The position numbers and the translations under genes are program-made. The notes beneath the pieces were generated by a model. That model was given only the letters and a program-made list of their open reading frames with translations. It did no database searches and was not told where the DNA came from. Source: DASRAP01 sp964503275 (GTDB lineage: Bacteria; Gemmatimonadota; Gemmatimonadetes; Gemmatimonadales; Gemmatimonadaceae). From it: a DNA stretch of 38,176 bases. This document shows positions 16,074-28,304 of this stretch, piece by piece; position 1 is the stretch's first letter, and each line of letters begins with the position of its first letter. The stretch covers positions 1 through 38,176 of the forward strand of contig CAZCZO010000025.1 in NCBI GenBank assembly GCA_964503275.1, given 5' to 3'.

Positions 16074-17342
16074 CTACGGATACAGCGGAAAGCGATCCGC
16101 CAAGGCGCGCACATCGGCCTTGACTGCAGCGAGCGAGGCCTCGTCCTCGGGTGCCGCGATCACGCGGCCGATCACCTCGGCGATGCTCGCCATCTCCGCG
16201 AGGCCCATCCCGCGGGTCGTCACCGCCGGCGTCCCGATGCGAATGCCACTGGTCACGAAGGGCGACTGGGTCTCGTTGGGCACGGTGTTCTTGTTCACCG
16301 TGATGCCCGCTTTGTCCAGCGCCTGTTCCGCCACCTTGCCGGTGAGCCCCTTGCTGCGCAGGTCCACCAACATGAGATGGTTGTCCGTGCCGCCCGACAC
16401 CACGTGGAAGCCCGCGGCCATCAGCGCCGAGGCCAGCGCGCGGGCGTTGGCGACCACTCGCTCGCAGTACGCGCGGAACTCCGGTCGCAGCGCCTCCTGG
16501 AACGCGACGGCCTTGGCCGCGATCACGTGCATCAGCGGGCCGCCCTGCGTGCCGGGGAACATCGCCTTGTCCACGGCCTTGGCGTGGGCCGCGGTGCTCA
16601 GGATCAGGCCACCGCGTGGGCCGCGCAGCGTCTTGTGCGTCGTCGTCGTGACCACATCGGCGAAGGGGATCGGCGACGGATACACGCCGGTCGCGGCGAG
16701 CCCCGCGAAGTGCGCCATGTCGACCATGAAGATCGCACCGACCTCGTCCGCCGCCGCGCGGAACGCGGCGTAGTCCAACGCCCGCGAGTACGCCGAGTAC
16801 CCGGCGATGATCAGCTTGGGACGCTCGCGCCGCGCGACCTCGCGCATCTGGTCGTAGTCGATCAGGCCCTCGGGCGTGACCCCGTAGTGCACCGCGCGAT
16901 AGTTCAGCCCCGAGAAGTTCACCGGCGAGCCGTGCGTCAGATGCCCGCCCTGCGAGAGATCCAGGCCGAGGATGGTGTCGCCGGGCTTGAGGAAGGCGAG
17001 GAACACCGCCGCATTCGCCGTCGCACCCGAATGCGGCTGCACGTTCGCATGCTCGGCGCCGAACAGGGCCTTCGCCCGCTCGATGGCCAGGCGCTCCACT
17101 TCGTCGACCACCTCGCAGCCGCCGTAGTAGCGTTTGCCCGGCAGCCCCTCCGCGTACTTGTTCGTCAGTGGCGAACCCATCGCCTCCATCACCGCCGGCG
17201 ACACGAAGTTCTCACTGGCGATGAGTTCGATCCCATGATTCTGCCGCGCCGTCTCCTCACCGATCAATGCCGCGATGGCGGGGTCGGCCGCCCGCAGCGC
17301 CTCTCCCGGCGGGCAACGGTCCCACGAAGGCCACGAAGTCAC
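16074..17342 (-). CDS. glyA: serine hydroxymethyltransferase
   Basis: A 422-residue PLP enzyme converting serine and tetrahydrofolate to glycine and 5,10-methylene-tetrahydrofolate. Signatures are ELIASENFVSPAVMEAMGS, the NKYAEGLPGKRYYGG loop, HANVQPHSGATAN, DMAHFAGL, and the PLP-lysine motif TTTTHKTLRGPRGG with Lys237 forming the Schiff base. The length matches the bacterial family. GTG at 17342 was chosen because it gives a short extension before the conserved start and overlaps the rpiB stop (GTGA at 17339-17342). Glycine and one-carbon units made here feed the purN and purH steps encoded later in the window. Confidence 0.97.
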   Translation of the reverse strand: MTSWPSWDRCPPGEALRAADPAIAALIGEETARQNHGIELIASENFVSPAVMEAMGSPLTNKYAEGLPGKRYYGGCEVVDEVERLAIERAKALFGAEHANVQPHSGATANAAVFLAFLKPGDTILGLDLSQGGHLTHGSPVNFSGLNYRAVHYGVTPEGLIDYDQMREVARRERPKLIIAGYSAYSRALDYAAFRAAADEVGAIFMVDMAHFAGLAATGVYPSPIPFADVVTTTTHKTLRGPRGGLILSTAAHAKAVDKAMFPGTQGGPLMHVIAAKAVAFQEALRPEFRAYCERVVANARALASALMAAGFHVVSGGTDNHLMLVDLRSKGLTGKVAEQALDKAGITVNKNTVPNETQSPFVTSGIRIGTPAVTTRGMGLAEMASIAEVIGRVIAAPEDEASLAAVKADVRALADRFPLYP

Positions 17343-17788
17343 TCAGCTACATCCTCAGGTTCGATCTTGTCCACGCGGCGCTGATGCCGCCCACCTTCGA
17401 AGGGAGTTGCCAACCAGGTCTTGAGGATGGCGATGCCATCCTCGTCGCTCACGAAGCGCGCCGGGATCACCAGCACATTCGCGTCGTTGTGCTCGCGCGC
17501 CAGCTTGGCGATGTCGGGGGTCCAGGCCACCGCCGCACGCACCCCGCGGTGCCGGTTGGCGGCATACGACATGCCGAGTCCCGTGCCACAGAGCAACACG
17601 CCGCGTGCGACCTCGCCGCGTTCCACGCGTTCCGCCACCGGATGCGCATAGTCCGGGTAGTCGGTGGAAGCCGGCGACGAGGTGCCGAGATCCTCCACCG
17701 CGAAGCCCAACTCGTCGAGCACGCGGACCAGGCGCTCCTTGAGCGCGAAGCCCGCGTGGTCGCTGGCGATCGGGATGCGTTCCGCCAT
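17339..17788 (-). CDS. rpiB: ribose-5-phosphate isomerase B
   Basis: A 149-residue RpiB/LacB-type isomerase of the pentose phosphate pathway, interconverting ribose 5-phosphate and ribulose 5-phosphate. It shows the N-terminal IPIASDHAGFALKE, the DYPDYAHPVAE segment, and the active-site Cys67 in LLCGTGLGMSYAANRHRGVRAA, followed by REHNDANVLVIPAR. The start codon overlaps the leucine dehydrogenase stop by one base at 17788 (TGATG). Confidence 0.94.
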   Translation of the reverse strand: MAERIPIASDHAGFALKERLVRVLDELGFAVEDLGTSSPASTDYPDYAHPVAERVERGEVARGVLLCGTGLGMSYAANRHRGVRAAVAWTPDIAKLAREHNDANVLVIPARFVSDEDGIAILKTWLATPFEGGRHQRRVDKIEPEDVAE

Positions 17789-18861
17789 CAGCCCTTCCGC
17801 GGGTACTGCGGCCAGGTGCGCGTGAGCCCACCGACCTGCGCGATCCGGCGCTCCGCGAGACGATCGGCGGCCAGCGCCGTGGTGATGCCCTGCTCCTTGG
17901 CGATCTGGTACACGCCGAGCGTCGTCTCGTAGATCTCGTCGGCCTTGCGCAGCGAGCGCTCGCGCGACCAGCCGGTCAGCTCGGAGTACACGTTGATGAC
18001 CCCGCCCGCGTTGGCCACGTAGTCCGGCGCATACAGGATGCCGCGCGCCTCGAGCGCCGCCGCATGCCGCTCGTGCAGGAGCTGATTGTTCGCGGCCCCC
18101 GCGACGATGGCCACCTTGAGCGTCGGGATCGTGTCGTCGTTGATGATGCCGCCGAGCGCACAGGGCGCGAAGATGTCGCCCTCGGCGGAGTAGACCTCGT
18201 CCTTGCCGATCGGCGTGGCGTCGATCTCGTCCACGACGCGCTGCACGCGCTCGGGATGGATGTCGAACACCTTGACCTTGGCATCGACCGCGGCCAGCTC
18301 GCGACAGAGATAGGTGCCCACGTTGCCCAGCCCCTGCACGATCACCGTGCGGCCCGCGAGCGAGTCACTGCCCCACTTCACCTTGGCCGAGGCCTGGATG
18401 GCGCGGAAGACGCCGTGCGCCGTGACGCCCGAGGGATCGCCCGAGCGGGAGGCGAGGCCCGAGACGTACTCGGTCTCCATGTGCACGTAGTCCATGTCGC
18501 CCGTCGACGTCCCGACATCCTCGGCGGTGATGTAGCGCCCGCCCAGCGCCTCGACGAAGCGGCCGTGCGCGCGGAACAGCATCTCGCGGTGCGTGGTGCG
18601 GTTGTCGCCGATGATGACGGCCTTGCCACCGCCGAGGTTGAGGCCGGCGACCGCGTTCTTGTAGGTCATGCCGCGCGCGAGCCGCAGGGCGTCCGTCAGC
18701 GCCGCCTCGTCGGACTCATAGTTCCAGAAGCGCGTGCCACCGAGCGCCGGGCCCAGCGTGGTGTCGTGGATGGCGATGATGCCGCGGTAGCCCGAGGCTT
18801 CGTCGTGGCAGAGCACGATCTGCTCGTGGCCCATCTCGGCGATGGTATCGAAAAGACGCAT
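17788..18861 (-). CDS. leucine dehydrogenase (Leu/Phe/Val dehydrogenase)
   Basis: A 357-residue NAD-dependent branched-chain amino-acid dehydrogenase. Key residues fall at positions known from Bacillus leucine dehydrogenase: Lys68 in RGMTYKNA, Lys80 in GGGKAVI and Asp115 in TAEDVG. LGPALGGTR precedes them. The Rossmann domain has VQGLGNVGTYL, and AGAANNQL and YVANAGGVINVY follow, as in the family. ATG at 18861 fits the family's N-terminus; the frame upstream of it is Pro/His/Arg-rich noise. It stands 17 nt after the acyl-CoA dehydrogenase gene, which suggests amino-acid catabolism feeding acyl-CoA oxidation. The exact amino acid is not determined by the sequence. Confidence 0.93.
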   Translation of the reverse strand: MRLFDTIAEMGHEQIVLCHDEASGYRGIIAIHDTTLGPALGGTRFWNYESDEAALTDALRLARGMTYKNAVAGLNLGGGKAVIIGDNRTTHREMLFRAHGRFVEALGGRYITAEDVGTSTGDMDYVHMETEYVSGLASRSGDPSGVTAHGVFRAIQASAKVKWGSDSLAGRTVIVQGLGNVGTYLCRELAAVDAKVKVFDIHPERVQRVVDEIDATPIGKDEVYSAEGDIFAPCALGGIINDDTIPTLKVAIVAGAANNQLLHERHAAALEARGILYAPDYVANAGGVINVYSELTGWSRERSLRKADEIYETTLGVYQIAKEQGITTALAADRLAERRIAQVGGLTRTWPQYPRKG

Positions 18862-18878
18862 GGTCGTGGGGGTGGGGA

Positions 18879-20051
18879 TCAGAGGTCGATGCGGGTGTGG
18901 TCCTGCAACAGCGCCCGGGCGATGACCGTGCGCTGGATCTCGGAGGTCCCCTCGTAGATCTCGGTGACCTTCGCATCCCGGAAGAGGCGCTCGACCGGGT
19001 ACTCGGTGACATAGCCGTATCCGCCGTGGATCTGGATGGCCTGGTTCGTCACCCACATCGCGGTCTCGGACGCGAGGAGCTTGCACATCGACGCGACCGC
19101 GCCGACATCCTCGCCCCGGTCCTTCGCGGCGGCCGCCGAGTGGAGCAGCGCGCGGGTCGCGGTGATGCGCGCGCCCATGTCGGCCAGCTTGTGCTGGATG
19201 ATCTGGAACTCGGCGATCGGCTTCCCGAACTGCTGCCGCTCCTGCGCATAGGCGATGCTCGCCCGCAGCGCGGCGCGCGCGATGCCCAAGGCCTGCGCCG
19301 CGATGCCGAGGCGGCCATGCTCCAACGACTGCATCGCATAGACGAAGCCCATGCCTTCCTGCCCGAGCAAGCGGTCCGCCGGCACGCGCAGCTCATCAAA
19401 GACGAGCTGCACGGTAGGCGACGCCCGCAGGCCGAGCTTGTCCTCCTTCTTGCCGATCGCGAAGCCCGGGAGATCGGGCGTCACGATGAACGCCGAGATG
19501 CCCTTGGCGCCCCGGCGCTGCTCGGGCGTGTCGGTGCGCGCCATCGCGACGATCACCCCGGCGTGCGTGCCACTGGTGACCCAGGCCTTGGTGCCGGTGA
19601 GCACCCACTCGTGGCCGTCGCGCACGGCCTGGCAGCGCAGGGACGCCGCGTCCGAGCCGACGTCGGGCTCACTGAGGGCGAAGGCCCCGAGCAGTTCGCC
19701 GCGCGCCATCGGCGCCAGGAATCGCGTGCGCTGGGTCTCGGAGCCGAAGCGCAGGAGCATCTGCGTCGGCAGCGAGTTGTGCACGCTCATCAGCACGGCC
19801 GTGGACGCATCGACCATGGCGATCTCTTCGAGCGCCAGCAGGTAGCTGAGGGCGTCGAGCCCGAGACCGTCGTACTGTTCGGGCAGCAGCATGCCGAGGA
19901 ATCCCAGCTCGCCGAGCTTGCCGACCAGCGAGGGCTCGAAGTGCGCGTCGCGGTCCCACTGCGACACATGCGGCGCCAGCTCAGCGGCGGCGAAGTCGCG
20001 GGCCGTGTCGCGGATGGCGACCTGCGTTTCGGTCAGAGGGGTCAGCGACAT
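18879..20051 (-). CDS. acyl-CoA dehydrogenase (short-chain/butyryl-CoA type)
   Basis: A 390-residue FAD flavoenzyme that introduces the 2,3 double bond into acyl-CoA. It has the family's three-part layout: an N-terminal helical domain, the central FAD motif AFALSEPDVGSDAASL with TGTKAWVTSG, and the C-terminal helical domain with RQQFGKPIAEFQ, QIHGGYGYVTEYPVERLFRD and IYEGTSEIQR. Glu367 in the last motif is the catalytic base at the position known from short-chain enzymes. The chain length preferred cannot be fixed; isovaleryl- or 2-methylacyl-CoA would fit the neighbouring leucine dehydrogenase. The start is 3 nt after the stop of the hydroxybutyryl-CoA dehydrogenase gene. Confidence 0.94.
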   Translation of the reverse strand: MSLTPLTETQVAIRDTARDFAAAELAPHVSQWDRDAHFEPSLVGKLGELGFLGMLLPEQYDGLGLDALSYLLALEEIAMVDASTAVLMSVHNSLPTQMLLRFGSETQRTRFLAPMARGELLGAFALSEPDVGSDAASLRCQAVRDGHEWVLTGTKAWVTSGTHAGVIVAMARTDTPEQRRGAKGISAFIVTPDLPGFAIGKKEDKLGLRASPTVQLVFDELRVPADRLLGQEGMGFVYAMQSLEHGRLGIAAQALGIARAALRASIAYAQERQQFGKPIAEFQIIQHKLADMGARITATRALLHSAAAAKDRGEDVGAVASMCKLLASETAMWVTNQAIQIHGGYGYVTEYPVERLFRDAKVTEIYEGTSEIQRTVIARALLQDHTRIDL

Positions 20052-20054
20052 CGC

Positions 20055-20902
<848 letters not shown>

Positions 20903-20903
<1 letters not shown>

Positions 20904-22123
20904 CAGACCGCCTCCACCGACAACGCGACGGCATTGCCGCCGCCCAAGCACAGCGTGGCCAGGCCCGTGCGGGCCCCGCGGTCCTGCATCGCGTGCAGCA
21001 GCGTCACCAGCACGCGCGCGCCGCTGGCCCCGATGGGGTGCCCGAGCGCGATCGCTCCCCCGTGCACATTCACGCGGTCCCAGTCCCAGCCGAGCCCGTC
21101 GCCGTCAGCGAGCGCCTGCACCGCGAAGGCTTCGTTGGCCTCGATCAGGTCGTAGTCGCCGATGCTGGTCCCGGCCTTCTGCATCAGGTTCTGCACGGCG
21201 ACGATGGGCGCGAAGAACAGATCGCGCGGGTCCCCCCCACCCGAGGCATACGCCGTGATGCGGCCGAGGACCGGCAGCCCATGCGCGGTGGCGAAGGCCT
21301 GCGAGGTCACGACCACGGCGGCGCCACCATCGTTGAGGCCGGGCGCATTGCCCGCCGTCACCGAGAGCTGGTCGGCCGGGATGTCCTTGGGCGCGTCGCT
21401 GACGAAGGCCGGCCGCAGCTTGCCCAACACGTCGAGCGAGGTGTCGGCCCGCGGCGACTCATCGGTGTCGATCACCGTGTCGCCCTTCTTGCCGGGGATC
21501 ACCACCGGCGCGATCTCCGTCGCGAACTTGCCCGCCTGCTGCGCCGCGACGGCCTTCTGGTGCGATGCGAGCGCGAAGGCATCCTGCCGCGCGCGCGAGA
21601 TGCCCGCCTTCTGCGCGGTGTACTCGGCGTGGCCGCCCATATGGCGTCCGTAGAACGAGCACCACAGCCCGTCCTTGATGAGGCCGTCCACGAAGGTCTG
21701 ATCGCCGAACTTCACGCCGGTGCGCATGCCATAGGCGTAGAACGGCGTCTGCGACATGGACTCCTGCCCGCCGGCGACGACCACCTGCTGGTCCCCCGCG
21801 CGAATGGCCTGCGCCGCGAGCATGACGGCCTGCAAGCCGGAGCCGCAGACCTTGTTCACGCCGAACGCCGGGACCGCGGCGGGCAGCCCGGCCTTCATCA
21901 AAGCCTGGCGCGCCGTGGCCTGGCCGGCGCCGCCCTGCAGCACATGGCCCATGATGACCTCGTCGACGACCGACGGGTCGATGCCGGAGCGCTGCACCGC
22001 CGCGCGGATCGCCGTGGCGCCGAGCTCGGTGGCCGGGAGTGCGGAGAGCCCGCCGAGGAAGCGGCCGATCGCGGTGCGCGCCGCACCGACGATGACCGGG
22101 GTGGTCTCAGGAGAACGTGACAT
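20903..22123 (-). CDS. acetyl-CoA C-acetyltransferase (thiolase)
   Basis: A 406-residue thiolase. Active-site residues are visible: nucleophile Cys93 in NKVCGSGLQAV, His362 in GGAIALGHPIGASG, and Cys392 in CLGGGNAVAL. GGQESMSQTPFY and NEAFAVQALA are further family signatures. Direction could be biosynthetic or degradative; next to 3-hydroxybutyryl-CoA and acyl-CoA dehydrogenases it probably closes a beta-oxidation or acetoacetyl-CoA route. No enoyl-CoA hydratase is present in this window. Confidence 0.94.
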
Positions 22124-22140
22124 GAGGACTCCGTGCGGAC

Positions 22141-22659
22141 TCAGCGCGTCGCGCGCCGCGTCGCATTGAAGGCGATGGTGGATCCGATGGCCGGCAACAG
22201 CACTTCGACGGCATCGGTGATGATGCGACAGCGTGAGGAGCGCGGCGCCCGGCCGGCCGGGGGACAGATGAAGCGATTGACGCCGACGGCCGTCGCGAAT
22301 CCGATCCCGGTGCCCAACAGCGCCATCCCGAAATCGCCGGTCTGGTCGCCGATGGACCCGATGCCGTACACCGCGCCCGCTGTGCCGAATGCCGCGCCGG
22401 CGTTGGCGAAGAGCAGCATCGTGTTCCGATGTGCATCGCCCGTGCCGTCGAACTGCAACAGGTCGCCCACGCGCTCACCGACGAAGCGACCGACATAGAA
22501 GCCGAGGAACCCGGCGTAGGCGCCGACCACGACCTCGCCACCGACACGCAGGGGCTCCAGCGGCGGCGTGCCCGGCGACGGGGTCGACTCCTGCGCCGCC
22601 GCGGGACGTCCCACCACGCACGCGAGCAGCGCGACGGCGATGAGACGCCCGCCCCTCAT
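22141..22659 (-). CDS. secreted or outer-membrane hypothetical protein
   Basis: The 172-residue protein has a signal peptide (hydrophobic residues 5-16, likely cut after about residue 22 at AAAQ). The mature part is rich in Gly, Ala and aromatic residues, with GAYAGFLGFYVGRFVGERVGD, FANAGAAFGTAGAVYGIG and LGTGIGFATAVGVNRF as alternating hydrophobic stretches. Two cysteines near the end, in FICPPAG and SRCRII, could form a disulfide. I do not recognise the family. Its ATG overlaps the thrS stop (ATGA at 22656-22659), and the thiolase gene follows after 17 nt. Confidence 0.65.
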   Translation of the reverse strand: MRGGRLIAVALLACVVGRPAAAQESTPSPGTPPLEPLRVGGEVVVGAYAGFLGFYVGRFVGERVGDLLQFDGTGDAHRNTMLLFANAGAAFGTAGAVYGIGSIGDQTGDFGMALLGTGIGFATAVGVNRFICPPAGRAPRSSRCRIITDAVEVLLPAIGSTIAFNATRRATR

Positions 22660-24602
22660 GCGTCGGCCGCCGCAGGCATCGGCACGAGCGCGCGCGTGGC
22701 GATCTCGTGCGTCACCCGCGCGATGAACGCATCGACGGGGACGATCTCCTGCTTCTTCCCGGTCCCGCGCACGCGGAGCGCGACGGTGCCCTGCTCGACC
22801 TCGCGGTGTCCGAGGACCAGCATGTAGGGGACCTTCTGCATCTCGCCGTCGCGGATCTTGTAGTTCAACGTGGCCGAGCGCTCGTCGACATGGGTGCGCA
22901 CACCGGCCGCCGTCAGACGCTGGGCCAGGGCCGCCGCCGCCGCGTTCAATTCGCCCGCCACCGGGATGATGCGCACCTGCTCGGGGGCCAGCCACACCGG
23001 GAACGCCCCGGCATAATGCTCGATGAGGCCACCGACGAAGCGCTCCATCGACCCCACGAGGACGCGGTGCAACATCACCGGGCGATGCCGCGTGTTGTCG
23101 TCGCCGACGAACTCGAGGTCGAAGCGCTCGGGGAGGTTGAAGTCCAACTGCACCGTGGGGCCCTGCCACTTCCGCCCGATCGAGTCGATCAGCTTGAAGT
23201 CGAGCTTGGGGCCGTAGAACGCCCCGCCGCCGACGTCGGTCGTGAAGCTCTTGCCGCGCGCGGTCAGCACGTCGGCCAGCGTCGTCTCGGCCTTCGTCCA
23301 CGTGGCCTCGTCGCCCAGGGCGTTCTCGGGCCGCGTCGCCAGCTCGATGGAGTACGGATAGCCGAAGGCCGAGAGCATCTCATCGACCAGGTCCAGCAGA
23401 CGGCCGATCTCCTGCGGCACCTGCTCCGGCGTGCAGAACACGTGGGCGTCGTCCTGCGTGAAGCCGCGCACGCGCAGCATGCCGTGCAGCACGCCGCTGC
23501 GCTCATAGCGGTACACGGTGCCGAACTCCGCATAGCGGATCGGCAGGTCGCGATACGAGCGCTGCTTGGCCTGGTAGATGCAGATGTGCCCGGGGCAGTT
23601 CATCGGCTTCGGGCGATACGCCCAGCCCTCGACCTCCATCGCCCCGAACATGTTCTCCTTGAAGTTCTCCAGGTGCCCGGAGATCTCGAACAGCTTCTCA
23701 CTGACCACGTGCGGCGTGTACACGAGGTCGTAGCCGTGGCGCAGGATGAGTTCGCGCTCGAAGGTCTCGATCTCGTTCCGGATGACCCCGCCCCGCGGAT
23801 GCCAGAGGATGAGCCCCGGCCCCACGCGCTGATCCACACTGAACAGGTCCAGCGCCTGCCCCAGGTGGCGATGATCGCGGCGCTTGGCCTCCTCGAGCGT
23901 GTTGAGGTGCGCCGCGAGCTCCTCCCCGCTCCAGAACGCCGTCCCGTAGATGCGCTGCAGCATCTGGCGCTTCTCGTCGCCGCGCCAGTACGCGCCCGCG
24001 GAACTGAGCAGCTTGAAGTGCAGCAGCCAGCCCGTATGCGGCACGTGCGGCCCGCGGCACAGATCGATGAACGGCCCGTCGGTGTAGGTCGAGATCACCT
24101 CGTGCGCCCCGAGATCGTCGATCCGCTCCAGCTTGAGCGGGTCGTCCGCGAAGCGACGCTCGGCCTCGACGCGGTCCACCTCCTCGCGCACGAAGGGGTA
24201 CTGCTCGGCGACGACCTTGAGCATCTCCGCTTCGAACGCGGCGAGATCGTCTGGCGTGAACGGCTGGGCGACCTCGAAGTCGTAATAGAAGCCGTCCTCG
24301 ATGGACGGCCCGAAGCCGATCTTGGCGTCGGGCCGCAGGCGCCGCACCGCAGTCGCCAGGATGTGCGCGGCCGAGTGGCGCAGCACCTCGATGGCCCGCG
24401 GGTCCTTCTTGGTGAGGACCACGAAGTCGCCGCCCGCACGCAGGGGCGTCATGAGGTCCTGCACCACGCCATTCACGGCGACGGCGACGGCGTCGCGCGC
24501 CAAGCGGGGGCCGATCGACTCGACGACGGCGCGCGGGACCGTGCCCTCGGCCACCTCGCGGGTGTCGCCATTGGGCAGGACGAGCGTCAGGATGTGACTC
24601 AC
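22656..24602 (-). CDS. thrS: threonyl-tRNA synthetase
   Basis: A 648-residue class II aminoacyl-tRNA synthetase. Domains in order: an N-terminal TGS domain (about 1-65), the editing domain with HSAAHIL and LCRGPHVPHTG, the catalytic core with the zinc ligand in PKPMNCPGHICIYQ, RVRGFTQDDAHVF (motif 2 region) and VLVGSMERF (motif 3), and a C-terminal anticodon-binding domain ending in the LGHREVEQGTVALR region. The start is GTG at 24602, which gives SHILTLVLPNGD, the family's start, and overlaps the stop of the small upstream gene (GTGA at 24599-24602). No T-box or other leader structure was recognised. Confidence 0.97.
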   Translation of the reverse strand: MSHILTLVLPNGDTREVAEGTVPRAVVESIGPRLARDAVAVAVNGVVQDLMTPLRAGGDFVVLTKKDPRAIEVLRHSAAHILATAVRRLRPDAKIGFGPSIEDGFYYDFEVAQPFTPDDLAAFEAEMLKVVAEQYPFVREEVDRVEAERRFADDPLKLERIDDLGAHEVISTYTDGPFIDLCRGPHVPHTGWLLHFKLLSSAGAYWRGDEKRQMLQRIYGTAFWSGEELAAHLNTLEEAKRRDHRHLGQALDLFSVDQRVGPGLILWHPRGGVIRNEIETFERELILRHGYDLVYTPHVVSEKLFEISGHLENFKENMFGAMEVEGWAYRPKPMNCPGHICIYQAKQRSYRDLPIRYAEFGTVYRYERSGVLHGMLRVRGFTQDDAHVFCTPEQVPQEIGRLLDLVDEMLSAFGYPYSIELATRPENALGDEATWTKAETTLADVLTARGKSFTTDVGGGAFYGPKLDFKLIDSIGRKWQGPTVQLDFNLPERFDLEFVGDDNTRHRPVMLHRVLVGSMERFVGGLIEHYAGAFPVWLAPEQVRIIPVAGELNAAAAALAQRLTAAGVRTHVDERSATLNYKIRDGEMQKVPYMLVLGHREVEQGTVALRVRGTGKKQEIVPVDAFIARVTHEIATRALVPMPAAADA

Positions 24603-24760
24603 TGCGGACCCCCCGAGGCGAGGAGGGGTACGACCCGCGGGCCATACAGGGCCGCGAGGGTCAAGCCGGTCAGGAGGGTCACCCACAGGACCAGCCACGC
24701 ACCAAGACGGCGGGGCACGGCGGGCTCGGGCGCGACGGACGAGTGAGAGTCTGAAGCCAT
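24599..24760 (-). CDS. small single-pass membrane protein upstream of thrS
   Basis: A 53-residue reading frame with one hydrophobic helix (about 20-44, around AWLVLWVTLLTGLTLAALYG), preceded by a Pro/Arg-rich cytoplasmic stretch. It starts at ATG 24760, and its stop overlaps the thrS GTG by four bases. The start ATG shares the bases CATG (24758-24761) with the ATG of the divergent BON gene. It is short and has no clear ribosome site. It could be a real leader-type membrane peptide or a chance frame; the stop/start overlap with thrS favours a real gene. Confidence 0.5.
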   Translation of the reverse strand: MASDSHSSVAPEPAVPRRLGAWLVLWVTLLTGLTLAALYGPRVVPLLASGGPQ

Positions 24761-25541
24761 GGGATGGGAGCGCGGAGACGACAACGGCGCGTCGTCCGCC
24801 TTGCCTGCGGAGGCGCGCCGTGACACCCTTGAAACGTACCGAAGCACCCCGTTCCTCGCCACAGACCAAGACACCGTGCCGCGTCGTCGCCTCGAATCCT
24901 CGTCCTCTTCGGTCACGCCCGCCGTGTGGCTCGCGGCCGGTGCCGTCGCCGGGTTGCTCGTCGGCGTGGCCATCGCCGACCGGGTCCCCAAGAGCCGTCG
25001 CCTGCTGCGGGGCATCGGCGCACTGCTCCCGGGCTTCAGCCGCATGGTCGGCTCGCTGGACGAGGACGCCTCGTTCACGAAGGTCGCACCGGCCGTCGCC
25101 GACTTCGCCTCCGAGGCCCTGGCGCTGGCCAATGGGACCGCCGCCTGGGACGACGACGAGCCGCTGGATACGGACGACGACGTGCTCGACGAGGACGGCG
25201 TCGAGGACGAGGACGACGATGCCGACGCGTGGGATGAGGACGAGGACGCCGACGAGTGGGAGGATGACGAGGACGGGCTTGACGACGAGCTCGCGGACGA
25301 CGGTCTCGACGCCCGGGTCTTGACGGCCTTCGACGCCGACCCGTTGCTCGCCACGCTGCCGATCGAGATCGATGAGCCGGCGCCGGGCACCATCGCCCTC
25401 GATGGGGTCGTGCCCAGCGCGCGACTGATCGCCCACGCGGTGACCATCGCGCGGGGCACCCCGGGGGTCGAACGGGTCGAGCACACGCTGACGGTCCGCC
25501 GGGCCCGCCGTCCCGACTCGGGCGTCGCGTCAGGGCGCTAA
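24759..25541 (+). CDS. BON-domain protein with transmembrane helix and acidic linker
   Basis: The 260-residue protein has a transmembrane segment at about 56-73, then a basic patch (PKSRRLLRG). A very acidic linker (about 130-185, mostly Asp and Glu) follows, then a BON-like domain (about 187-247) with GTIALDGVVPSARLIAHAVTIARGTPGVERVEHTL spread over residues 210-244. BON domains bind membranes or lipids. ATG at 24759 has GAGAG at 24745-24749 as a possible ribosome site; a GTG at 24876 (residue 40) is an alternative that would leave room for a promoter. It precedes valS by 9 nt. Function is unknown. Confidence 0.75.
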   Translation: MGWERGDDNGASSALPAEARRDTLETYRSTPFLATDQDTVPRRRLESSSSSVTPAVWLAAGAVAGLLVGVAIADRVPKSRRLLRGIGALLPGFSRMVGSLDEDASFTKVAPAVADFASEALALANGTAAWDDDEPLDTDDDVLDEDGVEDEDDDADAWDEDEDADEWEDDEDGLDDELADDGLDARVLTAFDADPLLATLPIEIDEPAPGTIALDGVVPSARLIAHAVTIARGTPGVERVEHTLTVRRARRPDSGVASGR

Positions 25542-25550
25542 CTTTCAGGG

Positions 25551-28300
<2,750 letters not shown>

Positions 28301-28304
<4 letters not shown>

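Noticed and set aside
22660..23301. An extension of the secreted hypothetical protein into thrS
   Set aside because: It would remove the signal peptide from the N-terminus and is out of frame within the conserved thrS coding region.
22707..24746. A 679-codon plus-strand frame opposite thrS
   Set aside because: It is the antisense of a conserved synthetase gene, with composition typical of a GC-rich shadow frame.
24603..25484. A 294-codon extension of threonyl-tRNA synthetase upstream of its GTG
   Set aside because: The extension is antisense to the BON-domain gene and has an Asp/Val-rich artefact composition; the TGS domain begins at the GTG at 24602.
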